Translations under genes and position numbers: made by a program
In this document: in pieces, positions 23,154 through 31,631 of the stretch
Layout of the letters: each line of letters starts with the position of its first letter
Position numbering within the stretch: position 1 is the stretch's first letter
Notes under the pieces: generated by a model
Told to the model about the DNA's origin: nothing
Seen by the model: only the letters and a program-made list of their open reading frames with translations
Databases searched by the model: none
Source of the DNA: a virus
Length of the DNA stretch: 46,754 nt
Reading direction: 5' to 3' (one strand)
Virus record (IMG/VR): IMGVR_UViG_3300049856_000130
Coordinates: 1 to 46,754 of that record

Positions 23154-24463
23154 ACAGCCTCGAACCAAATTAAGTTAGCAAGATTTGACGTTCCGTTAGC
23201 TTTTGCAGATCCAGTTATTAATAATGTGTTTCCTGGTGTCAAAATAATATATGGATCTAATTTTCCGTGATACATAGGCGAAGCTTGATCGGATTTACCT
23301 ACGGTAAAAATATGGCTTCTTGTTCCGTTTGCTGACACCGTTGGCGTTATAAATACACTTAAAACTGAAGCCGTTGCCGATCCTGGTCTTAGATTGACAA
23401 TGGTTTGAGCCGTTCCGTTAGCACTAACGGTTGGATTATAATAAAAATTATAAGTTATATAGTTCCCGTTATCAGGTCCAGGCGCAAGTAGCATCGTTGA
23501 TATAAATATTGTTTTTGTGTTTGCCGCAGAGTTAACCAAATAAATCAATCTGGTCTCAGCGGTTGCAACGGTTAAAGTTGAGTTTGACCAGCTAAAAGCA
23601 TTACCTTGCATTGCCATTTGAGATGGCTCTGATCTAGGTATTTGATTGTATGTTGAGTTGTTATCGATATAAGCCGTGGTTAGCAACGGCTCGCCGATGA
23701 AATCATTATCAACTTGAGTTCGGTCCCAGTTGTTTAGATAGATTGCATCAAATGACAAGGTAGTTGCTGTTACAATAGCGGCATTTAAAACGCTACAAAC
23801 AACGTCCATCGGATCGTATGGACCGGGGATATGAAGGGTATGTCTTGCGACAACGACATCATTTATAGCCAAGGTAGAATTTATGGCTGAAACCGATATG
23901 GAATACTTCTGATCGTTGGCCGTTGTCGCTCCACCCGGCAACGTCACCACGGTTTCTTGAATTTCCGTGGCAGAGGACCCCCAAGAGGTTCTAAATTTTA
24001 ACGTGGTGTTAACGGTTCCATCTAACACGCAAACGGATTGCTTAGTTGCGGCAGCATTTTGAAAACCAAATATGGACGTTTGATTAGCAATCCTTTGCGA
24101 TACCCTGCCAAAAAATTGTAAGGTCATTGGCAAGTAATCGGCGGCGTGAACGATCTTAGCCGTGCCAGCGTTTGCGGTTCCTGGCAGAATAGACACGCGC
24201 CCTGATCCAACCGTTATATTTGAGCCGGTCCCTGAGTTGGTGGGAACCCATTCAGCGGTTAAAGCGACACCAGAAAAATCATCTCTGAACCCGCCCTCAT
24301 CACTGGTCACGGATCCGTGGATTTCAAGTCTATTTGATGAGTCAAAATTCTGTTTAGTTGTTCCGGTGGTGACAATGGTAACGGATGGATCCGGCTGGTA
24401 TCCATTTTGAATATCACCTAGGATCACTTGGCTATTGTCTAGATCACCACCACCGATACCCAT
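23150..24463 (-). CDS. virion structural protein, possible head/neck fibre or decoration
   Basis: This 437-residue protein begins MGIGGGDLDNSQVILGDIQNG. Residues about 55-230 look like a lectin/concanavalin-like beta sandwich (GGFRDDFSGVALTAEWVPT, then SWGSSATEIQETVVTLPGG). The rest is beta-rich and Thr/Ser/Asn-rich, as in fibres. The start overlaps the preceding small gene by one base (TAATG). Being far from the tail fibre genes and near the capsid, it may be a capsid or neck appendage that binds sugars. The fold assignment is by eye. Confidence 0.55.
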   Translation of the reverse strand: MGIGGGDLDNSQVILGDIQNGYQPDPSVTIVTTGTTKQNFDSSNRLEIHGSVTSDEGGFRDDFSGVALTAEWVPTNSGTGSNITVGSGRVSILPGTANAGTAKIVHAADYLPMTLQFFGRVSQRIANQTSIFGFQNAAATKQSVCVLDGTVNTTLKFRTSWGSSATEIQETVVTLPGGATTANDQKYSISVSAINSTLAINDVVVARHTLHIPGPYDPMDVVCSVLNAAIVTATTLSFDAIYLNNWDRTQVDNDFIGEPLLTTAYIDNNSTYNQIPRSEPSQMAMQGNAFSWSNSTLTVATAETRLIYLVNSAANTKTIFISTMLLAPGPDNGNYITYNFYYNPTVSANGTAQTIVNLRPGSATASVLSVFITPTVSANGTRSHIFTVGKSDQASPMYHGKLDPYIILTPGNTLLITGSAKANGTSNLANLIWFEAV

Positions 24464-24702
24464 TACTTATCCCCGCCCGGATGAATTGCTTTGATTGTGT
24501 ATCCTGGTTCATCGGCTGGCTTTTGAGCCTCGGCATATGCCTTAGCCATAGTTCCAGCCAAATCTTGGAGCCACCGCACACCATCGGCAAACTGACATAT
24601 CTGAGGGAGAGCCGCTTCGGGTAACTTGGCTCCCCTCAAAACCGTGATAAAATTTGCTAACGCTAAGCAGTCGTCTCTCGTGATATTTAATAAGTCCTTC
24701 AT
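24463..24702 (-). CDS. small head-module protein
   Basis: This 79-residue, mostly helical protein begins MKDLLNITRDDCLALANF and contains LPEAALPQICQFADGVRWLQDLAGTM. It lies two bases after a beta-rich virion gene, with which it is certainly co-transcribed. Small helical proteins here are often head-completion or scaffold accessories. The family is not recognised. Confidence 0.6.
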   Translation of the reverse strand: MKDLLNITRDDCLALANFITVLRGAKLPEAALPQICQFADGVRWLQDLAGTMAKAYAEAQKPADEPGYTIKAIHPGGDK

Positions 24703-24704
24703 AA

Positions 24705-25454
24705 TTAACTCATTTCTAATATTGCTACGTCTTTGCTTGCACCATCGCAGATACCATACATGATAGGCGCAGGTCCGACATCAAAAGTTACATACCCACC
24801 GTTGCCAATCTTAACCCCTCTGGTTGCGCCATTCGATGTTACCGTTGCAGAGCCAACATAAAGGTTTCCGTTCGATAGCATCTGAATCATCAGTGATTTA
24901 CGATTGCTCAACGATGTTGTCGGTAAGGCCACTGCGGTGGTTCCTACGGTAATAACCTGCTGGAGTACGGCAATTTCAGACTTTTGGATAACTCGCAATT
25001 CACCAATGGCGTTTTGCTGAATCGCTGCATAATCGCCATCTGCTGATACCAAGGTTCCTGCACTGTCCTTTCGAACCACTGCAATAGCAGCAAGAATATC
25101 CGCGTTAGCCGATGCCGAATCCTCAACCTTCGTAAAATTCTGGCCGGTTGGAATTGTCGATAGAGTGTAAAGCCTTCCCACATTGTCTGTTGTGAGCGCA
25201 ATATAATCCCCATCGGTTCCGGCTAGAGCTGTTCCTCCATCGTTTCTGACGGCTAAAATTAGCTGGCCCAGATCTCCGCTTACATGGGGGCTGTCCTCAC
25301 CAAATGTAGAGGCTGGGTAAACATCAAGCTTACCACCTGTCGAAGTTAACAGAGTTCCAGCTGCGTCTGACAAGTAAGATACGATGTTGTCACCGTTAGA
25401 AATGCTTGCCGTGTTCGCTATAATTTGAGTTTTACCGCCACCCATAACCGCCAT
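24705..25454 (-). CDS. virion structural protein (paralogous C-terminal domain, copy 1)
   Basis: This 249-residue protein begins MAVMGGGKTQIIANTASISN and is beta-rich. Its last 75 residues (ALPTTSLSNRKSLMIQ onward) match in layout the end of the next protein, 25466-26260 (ALPITPLNKRNALSIQ onward). This type of domain is found in phage capsid-associated and fibre proteins. The ATG has AAGGAG upstream. It is a probable head decoration or neck-appendage subunit, based on position between the capsid and connector genes. Confidence 0.65.
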   Translation of the reverse strand: MAVMGGGKTQIIANTASISNGDNIVSYLSDAAGTLLTSTGGKLDVYPASTFGEDSPHVSGDLGQLILAVRNDGGTALAGTDGDYIALTTDNVGRLYTLSTIPTGQNFTKVEDSASANADILAAIAVVRKDSAGTLVSADGDYAAIQQNAIGELRVIQKSEIAVLQQVITVGTTAVALPTTSLSNRKSLMIQMLSNGNLYVGSATVTSNGATRGVKIGNGGYVTFDVGPAPIMYGICDGASKDVAILEMS

Positions 25455-25465
25455 GGTTTTACTCC

Positions 25466-26260
25466 TTAAGCTATTTCCTCAACCGTTATAATAACAGATC
25501 CAGATTTTGATTTTGCGTATATCGGTATTGTATCGCTTATTTCGTAATAACGCTCTACTCCAGGTAGCACTATTAAACCATAATAACCAATTGTTGTTTG
25601 GTCAAAGTTTAATTTAATTTCTACACCCGAATAATTTTGAATTGATAAAGCGTTTCTTTTGTTTAGTGGAGTAATAGGTAATGCGGTCCAATTTGCATCG
25701 TTTATCATTACTTGCGAAGTCTTCCCAGCAATGCTTAAGCCAGCAGGTTGCAATAGTCCAGACACTTCTGGTACGCCGTTATCCCCTCGCCAAGCGTACC
25801 ATTTCCCATCTGATCCAAGGATCATGACGGGGCTTCCACGGTCAGCTTCTAGGTCTGCCGTTTGTGCATCTAATAGAGCTGGATCTAGTGGGAAGTCAGC
25901 GACAACGGCGACATGCACCCCGAGCTCACAATCCTCTCCGGTGACTATGACTTCGACGCTTAACTTATTTGCTATCCGTGTGATAACTCTTCTATCACTT
26001 GTTGGAGCATCTGCAAAAGTAAAAATGGAGTGGCCGTTTAAATCGACTCGCTCCCCTGCTTGAGATCCATCGCCTGGTCCAGCATCAAAATAGTTAACCT
26101 TAACCGTACCTGAAGTACCCAAATCCTTATAATAAACCGTGGATAAAAGGCTATTTCCTCCAGGGTTTCCGATCAATAACGTATGAGTTCCTACAGAGAA
26201 AGTCTGAATAGGGATGATAGTTTTTTGTTCGTATAAACCAATCCTTGTTGCGTCAGACAT
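25466..26260 (-). CDS. virion structural protein (paralogous C-terminal domain, copy 2)
   Basis: This 264-residue protein begins MSDATRIGLYEQKTIIPIQ. The N-terminal 110 residues form a beta domain with TVKVNYFDAGPGDGSQAGERV. The C-terminal 70 residues (ALPITPLNKRNALSIQNYSG to VIITVEEIA) share the pattern of the preceding-numbered gene 24705-25454. The start has GAGG upstream and follows a weak hairpin after the capsid gene. It could be a decoration or fibre protein on the capsid. Confidence 0.65.
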   Translation of the reverse strand: MSDATRIGLYEQKTIIPIQTFSVGTHTLLIGNPGGNSLLSTVYYKDLGTSGTVKVNYFDAGPGDGSQAGERVDLNGHSIFTFADAPTSDRRVITRIANKLSVEVIVTGEDCELGVHVAVVADFPLDPALLDAQTADLEADRGSPVMILGSDGKWYAWRGDNGVPEVSGLLQPAGLSIAGKTSQVMINDANWTALPITPLNKRNALSIQNYSGVEIKLNFDQTTIGYYGLIVLPGVERYYEISDTIPIYAKSKSGSVIITVEEIA

Positions 26261-26286
26261 TTATACCTCAAAAAACTAATATGACA

Positions 26287-26303
26287 GGGAGATTTTACCT
26301 CCC
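26287..26303 (-). terminator. weak hairpin after the major capsid gene (possible attenuator)
   Basis: GGGAG (26287-26291) pairs with CTCCC (26299-26303), with a possible G-T extension. It lies in the 77-base gap after the capsid gene. On the minus strand a T6 run occurs only about 13 bases further on, so termination would be partial at best. It may serve to favour capsid expression. Confidence 0.4.
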
Positions 26304-26337
26304 CATCATACACAATCATCACCCCTCTAGGAAACGA

Positions 26338-27732
26338 TTACAGCGGAATGTTGAAACCATAAACAACGGAAACCTCGTTTGCGCCTTGGGTATGGCCTTT
26401 GAAGTCCAACCGTTGGTAGGATGCCAACAAAGTACGGTCATCCTTAGGAAGATCTTGCATCATCTTGACCTGGATTGCTCGGCGTTGGCCAAAGTACCAG
26501 CGAGAAGTATTGACCAAGATTAAACCGGCTTTGTTAGAGACAAGACCGTCATAAACACCTGCCGTTGCGTTAAGATCTTCACGCATATATTGACTTTGAA
26601 TCAGCGGGATCCCCATGTAGGAAGCTGTTGCTCCTTTGAGGATTGTCGCTGCTGCTGGCCCTGCTTTATCTACTGTAAGGATCTCATCAAGAGCCAAGAA
26701 TTGGGTGTAGACTGCTGGTCCACAGATCCACATGAGGTTGGCAGGATTTACGCCAAACTTTTTCATACGAGCTCGCATCGTGCGGAGCTGGGTCTTTGTG
26801 AAAGCTGCGCCAAAATCTACCGTTGCGCCGTTCGCACTGTTGGCAATCGATTGGCGTCTTAAACCCTTCCAAACTTTCTCAGCAACATCAGCGCCAAGAG
26901 CTTGGGTGTCAGAGTCAATGTGAGTACCGTCATCATCGCCGTTAATTGCAGCTGCTTCCACAGCTCTGTATTGTTCAAGAATGACCTCTTCTTTGGCTCC
27001 AGCTAGGAAGTCAGGAGCGCTATCCTCCTGTAATTCCTCAGGAATTTCCTGATATGACGCGAGCTTCACGGCGTTGAAGTCTATAGTTGTGGTCCCCCAA
27101 GAATTGGCCGTCATAGACGTATTCTCGGTGGCCTTACGAGCCTTGTTGACGTCCTTCTTGACTGGTTGTTTCCAAGGGTTGGTAGGCATGGTCACGGTAC
27201 GAAACCGTTGTTGCAAAACAAAATCTAGTTCATATTCGGCGATGAAGTTTGAGCTTATGCCGGTTGGGATCCACTCTAAACCGCCCGATGCCACTCCCGT
27301 ACCAAACGCCTTGATCATAGGAACCAGGGTATTTTTAGCGTAATAGGAATCTTCGACGCCTTTGACAGCGGCGGTATAATCCTGATCTTCCGTCTTGCCA
27401 ATCCGGTCAAGTGGTTGGCCTTTCCATTGAGCGATCCAGCGAGAAACATCAACCGTGGTTTTCAGGTTTTTCACGATGCTTTTCAGCTCAGGAGCGACAT
27501 GCTTAAAGATCGGGGCTCCAGTGTTCACCTTGATCAATTGAGCAGGGGAGGAGCATCCGAAAGCTTTCAATGCCCGTTGTTCATCGGAAGTGGAGCGATT
27601 GCCATAAACAGGATTGCTGATCCAGTTTGCTTTTTCGGTTTCAAGTTCGGTCACTTTTTTCTCTGCTGCTACGACTCGATCTTCAAACTTCTTCAGATCT
27701 TCAGCTAAACTCTCTTTTGTCACTGCCGCCAT
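26338..27732 (-). CDS. major capsid protein (HK97 fold)
   Basis: This 464-residue protein has an N-terminal coiled coil (LAEDLKKFEDRVVAAEKKVTELETEK, residues 8-34) like a delta/scaffold segment. HK97-family features follow: VTMPTNPWKQPV, KLASYQEIPEELQEDSAPDF, ALRR-type helix GLRRQSIANSA, NPANLMWICGPAVYTQFL, ATASYMGIPLIQSQYM and a final DDRTLLASYQRLDFKGH. The downstream order of prohead protease and portal on the same transcript supports it. The N-terminus is probably removed by the adjacent protease. Capsid subunits assemble as a T-number icosahedron around scaffold. Confidence 0.92.
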   Translation of the reverse strand: MAAVTKESLAEDLKKFEDRVVAAEKKVTELETEKANWISNPVYGNRSTSDEQRALKAFGCSSPAQLIKVNTGAPIFKHVAPELKSIVKNLKTTVDVSRWIAQWKGQPLDRIGKTEDQDYTAAVKGVEDSYYAKNTLVPMIKAFGTGVASGGLEWIPTGISSNFIAEYELDFVLQQRFRTVTMPTNPWKQPVKKDVNKARKATENTSMTANSWGTTTIDFNAVKLASYQEIPEELQEDSAPDFLAGAKEEVILEQYRAVEAAAINGDDDGTHIDSDTQALGADVAEKVWKGLRRQSIANSANGATVDFGAAFTKTQLRTMRARMKKFGVNPANLMWICGPAVYTQFLALDEILTVDKAGPAAATILKGATASYMGIPLIQSQYMREDLNATAGVYDGLVSNKAGLILVNTSRWYFGQRRAIQVKMMQDLPKDDRTLLASYQRLDFKGHTQGANEVSVVYGFNIPL

Positions 27733-27756
27733 ATTAGGTCTCCTCCGTGAATATTT

Positions 27757-29271
27757 TTAATAGCCTAATTTTTTTAATCGTTGGTTTAAATTATCTCTGT
27801 AATTGGTCAACATTGCAAGAGTCTGTGTACTTTCGACTTCATTATCTTCTCCAGGCTCTTCGACCGTGGATTCTTCTTGCTCAAGAGCTGCTGCATTGTC
27901 TAACTTCTGGCTCATCTTTTGTACTTCTTGAATAAGCGTTGTGAGCAGCATATTTGTCGTTTTAGCCACAACCATCTCTGCTGTGTCTTGGGTCGATTGA
28001 GCGTCCTGGTCGGCGGGAATTGACGACTTAACTTTGAGGCTTTTCTGCGCACTGGCCATGCTTAAAGCGTACCACGCCAGAAAGCCATAATCGAGCTTAC
28101 CTAGCGCCTCTTGACATGCCGCTTTGGCATTGGTCCAAGCTGTCTCATCAGACACCCAGCTAGGCATAGCTCCACCCTCAGATTCTTCAACCGTTTTCTT
28201 GTCGGCTAGGAAGGATTCTTTGAGCTTAGAAGCGTCTGGTTTTGGCTCCTCTGTTGGGGTCTCTTCTGGCGGCGGTTCACCCTCGATTGCTTTGACTTTT
28301 TCAACCGCTGTAAAATATCCAGTTGCCCCGTTTTCTAGTACCTCACTTGTGAGCGTAGAAGGATCGAGTTCTGGGATATCTGCTTGCGTGAAAATGAAGC
28401 TCCCTTCAGTCTCTTCTACGACCCCCGTTTTGTAACCGCTTTCTTCGATGAAATCCTTCGCCATGTCTAGCTCTTCAAACATGGTTTTAGGCACTTCAAC
28501 TTTTACTAAAACTGATTCGGTTTCCATCGCTTTAAATCCCCCGATGATTTTAGATCCAAACAATGTAGAAAAGGCTAACCAAATTTTTGGAGACATTCCG
28601 ATATCGCCAGACATGGCAGCGTAAACTTCTTCCTTCTTTACCTTCCCGATCTTTGCCACGTTATCAAAGATTGCCTTACGGTCAAAATTAAGACCATGAA
28701 TAGAATATAAATGCTTGGTTATGATAGCAGCCATCTCACAGTTTTTAGATATCAATCGTCTTTCTTCCAGGAACATCTGGCCGAAAGTATTGTTCTTAAA
28801 CCGTTTTTGCATGGCCGAAAATATCGAGTCTTGGTTCATCGGGATTGGGACTATGCTTTGTTCGATAAGCTCCCATACCTTGATGACATGGATTCCATCG
28901 GCGTCCTTCTCGCCCCGCTTGGGATCAAAACCAATGGAAAAAGCTTTTAGGATCCCCTCTTCTACCAAGTCCCTAACTGCTGATATCTTCTCGGTTTTGC
29001 TGTTGGATATCATCCCTTTGGTGTAGATGCCGCTATCCTGGAGCTCCACTACCATAGACTTGCCTACTGGCATATTTCCAAAAGCTGGATCCTTACCATG
29101 ATCAAACAGATAAACAGGATTTTTTTTGTAGTTGTCCAACATGCCGCCATGTGGATCTACCCTTTCGTTACCCCTATCCGGTACGTTCTTATTACTGAAA
29201 CCCTCAATTATAATGCCGCCGTTCCGTGTGCTTTTCTTATCAAATTCGAATCCTAGATACTGCATGGTCAT
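27757..29271 (-). CDS. HK97-type prohead protease with long C-terminal extension
   Basis: This 504-residue protein has residues 1-150 as an S78/U35 prohead protease: NPVYLFDHGKDPAFGNM (His58), GILKAFSIGFDP (Ser112) and VWELIEQSIVPIPMN (acidic residue near 134-137). Family members are usually about 200 residues. Here some 300 extra residues follow, including an acidic Pro/Glu-rich linker and a terminal coiled-coil-like part. That extension may be a fused scaffold, matching the short delta region of the capsid protein. It matures the capsid by removing N-terminal segments. It begins in an ATGA overlap with the portal gene. Confidence 0.88.
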   Translation of the reverse strand: MTMQYLGFEFDKKSTRNGGIIIEGFSNKNVPDRGNERVDPHGGMLDNYKKNPVYLFDHGKDPAFGNMPVGKSMVVELQDSGIYTKGMISNSKTEKISAVRDLVEEGILKAFSIGFDPKRGEKDADGIHVIKVWELIEQSIVPIPMNQDSIFSAMQKRFKNNTFGQMFLEERRLISKNCEMAAIITKHLYSIHGLNFDRKAIFDNVAKIGKVKKEEVYAAMSGDIGMSPKIWLAFSTLFGSKIIGGFKAMETESVLVKVEVPKTMFEELDMAKDFIEESGYKTGVVEETEGSFIFTQADIPELDPSTLTSEVLENGATGYFTAVEKVKAIEGEPPPEETPTEEPKPDASKLKESFLADKKTVEESEGGAMPSWVSDETAWTNAKAACQEALGKLDYGFLAWYALSMASAQKSLKVKSSIPADQDAQSTQDTAEMVVAKTTNMLLTTLIQEVQKMSQKLDNAAALEQEESTVEEPGEDNEVESTQTLAMLTNYRDNLNQRLKKLGY

Positions 29272-31631
29272 AGGCCCCCCGCTAATTCGTCTGGTGTTTG
29301 CGCTGCTTGCAATTCATTCTCTTTGACGTTATCCATTTCATCTTCAGGTAGCATAATCCATGTACACCTGCAATTGATTACATTGGCGGCGCTTCCTTCA
29401 GGAGCTCTAGGATATTGTAGTTCTTCTTTGCCAAACTTTCCTGAAACTACAAATGGTTTGTCATGGTCTACCGTTTGGCCTTGCATGTTGATATGATCAA
29501 ACTGATCCGTAGATTTGTATCCCCTGACTCTATCATCGCCTGAATTCAGCCACATTTTCTTGAGCTTGGGGATAATCTTTGCAGCGTCTTTCATGGCTGC
29601 CCCCTGGCCCGCACTAACCGCCGATAGAGTCTCGGTCCTGGCTATCGTCCTGGCCCTATTGCCGACTGCTTTGGTATTGGCATCTGCCAGTAAATTCTTG
29701 GCTATTTCATCTATGGTTTTGTTTTCTTTTACTGCCCTTTCAATGATGACCATAGCTCTTTCTGTAGTCGATTTATTTAGATTTGCAAATGAAGTTAAAC
29801 CACGTTCTTTTAGTAGCAATCTTCTTCGCTGCTTGTCCTTTTCTTTCAATGCCTGTAGCTCATCTCTGCTTGTTCCTCCAAATGGGATATCAAGACCAGC
29901 TCCATAGCCAAGCTCTAAAGCTGGCTTTAAATTGGTACTGTAATCTTCTCCCCATTCCTTCTTGCCAGTCTTGTCTAAAGTGGCTTGAACTTTCTCTTTA
30001 AGCTTCTCTTTATCCTTAATTTTAGCCTTGATTACCCATGATTTTGTAGATCCAACATGGTCTGATCTGAAGTAACTCCTTTGCTCTTCATATCCCTTTT
30101 CATCTGTCAAGTATTCTTTTGCCACCTTGATAATCTCAGGGTATTGTTTAGCGAATAAATCCAATGCCGCCTGGAACATTTTAGGCTCTGATTCGGCAAC
30201 TACCTTGGAGATATCTTGCTCCCGTTTCTTAAACCAATCGTTGTTCTGCTTTAGGAATCTCTCGGCCTTCTCGGCATAGGGGCTTACCACGAGCTCCTCA
30301 GCGTCAAACTCCTTGGTTTCAGCGGTTTTATCTGCTGGATCTGGCTGTAGAGCCATGGAGAATTGAGGAAATTGTGGATAGGCTGGTTGCTTCTGCGATC
30401 CTGGTAAAGCGTCTCCGCCTTCTAAGGGAGCATCATTCCATACCGTATGCCGTACCTCGTTTAGAGTTCGGCTCGTGAGCATGGCCGTTGCAATGTCTGC
30501 CTTGGTCTTGTAGTCCTCTTGCAAGATATCGACATCGCTTAGATCAAACTCAAGGAAGTGATCTGGACCTAGCTCTTGTGCCCAGACTTTCGACAATGCC
30601 CCTGCAATCATTCTCATCTTGGGCTTAAGACTTGCTGCCCAGAAGTTTTTTAGCGCGGTCTTGTATTCTTCAGACCCTAAGGATCCTGTCTTCTGGAGTC
30701 CGACTTCGTGCGGTGGGATCTTAAGGATACTGATAATCGTTTCACGGTTTAGGATGATATGCTCTTTTAACTGCTGATCTGCAAGGGTATGGCTCGCAAC
30801 TTGAGCCGTAACACCCTTGGGTATGATCATAGTACGCCGTTGATTCTTTCGCCCCGTGTAGCTCATTTCGATTGATCTTAGAAGCCTTAAAGCGTTCTGC
30901 TCATTCGATCCATCGCCCATCTGTAGGATCAAACCAGGCGATGCACCCTTCTGATAGAAGGCATTGAGATACTCTGTTGACCAACGGTTAAACGCCAAGA
31001 CCCTTTGACCTGGGATAAATGGCGACATTCCCCAAACCATTGAAGAAGGATTTGGTAACCGAATGTGTGCGACATCGACGGGCAGGAAGGAAAACATTGG
31101 CCGCTTCTGCATAAAACCATATGAGTCAATATGGCTATAAGTCACATAGCGAGTTATCTTGCCATCTCGGTCAAAGTCAATTCCGATGTTTTCCACGGGG
31201 ATTGGGAAGATCTTTTTATTGCCGCGCCAGTACCATTGTGGAGCGTTTCCAGTTAGGCAAAGGTCGGCTGCAATGTTGTACATCCACGAATAGTAATCTT
31301 GCATTTCATTCGGGTTTTCGATGACCTTTTGCAGCCAATGATCTTCAGCTGGTTGTACGCTAGTCTTACCGTTTTCAATCGTTTGCTTCATCACTCGGAG
31401 CTGCTGGCTAGAGATCTTTGAAGCGAGGAGATCGACGCAAATAAAGACCCAATCTTCACTTTGGAACAAGTGTTTTAGCTGCGCTGAATCCAGCGTCATC
31501 TGATCATCTGTGTTGAACTTCCCGTTCATTTCGCCTTGCATTACTTGCGCGAGCGACACCCCCTTAGAACTATATTCTATGATATCTTTTATCGTACTTT
31601 CGTAACGCATAATGTCATGTTCAATCGTCAT
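29268..31631 (-). CDS. portal protein fused to MuF-like minor head domain
   Basis: This 787-residue protein has two parts. Residues about 50-430 are an HK97-type portal: WVFICVDLLASKIS, PVDVAHIRLPNPSS, FNRWSTEYLNAFYQKGASPG, ILKIPPHEVGLQKTGS. Residues about 640-760 match MuF/SPP1 gp7-like head morphogenesis proteins: RARTIARTETLSAVSAGQG, WLNSGDDRVRG, FDHINMQGQTVDHDKPF and NVINCRCTWIMLPED. The portal forms the dodecameric DNA gate. MuF-domain proteins enter the head in few copies and may be injected. Having both in one chain is uncommon. The gene overlaps TerL by 11 bases. Confidence 0.88.
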   Translation of the reverse strand: MTIEHDIMRYESTIKDIIEYSSKGVSLAQVMQGEMNGKFNTDDQMTLDSAQLKHLFQSEDWVFICVDLLASKISSQQLRVMKQTIENGKTSVQPAEDHWLQKVIENPNEMQDYYSWMYNIAADLCLTGNAPQWYWRGNKKIFPIPVENIGIDFDRDGKITRYVTYSHIDSYGFMQKRPMFSFLPVDVAHIRLPNPSSMVWGMSPFIPGQRVLAFNRWSTEYLNAFYQKGASPGLILQMGDGSNEQNALRLLRSIEMSYTGRKNQRRTMIIPKGVTAQVASHTLADQQLKEHIILNRETIISILKIPPHEVGLQKTGSLGSEEYKTALKNFWAASLKPKMRMIAGALSKVWAQELGPDHFLEFDLSDVDILQEDYKTKADIATAMLTSRTLNEVRHTVWNDAPLEGGDALPGSQKQPAYPQFPQFSMALQPDPADKTAETKEFDAEELVVSPYAEKAERFLKQNNDWFKKREQDISKVVAESEPKMFQAALDLFAKQYPEIIKVAKEYLTDEKGYEEQRSYFRSDHVGSTKSWVIKAKIKDKEKLKEKVQATLDKTGKKEWGEDYSTNLKPALELGYGAGLDIPFGGTSRDELQALKEKDKQRRRLLLKERGLTSFANLNKSTTERAMVIIERAVKENKTIDEIAKNLLADANTKAVGNRARTIARTETLSAVSAGQGAAMKDAAKIIPKLKKMWLNSGDDRVRGYKSTDQFDHINMQGQTVDHDKPFVVSGKFGKEELQYPRAPEGSAANVINCRCTWIMLPEDEMDNVKENELQAAQTPDELAGGL

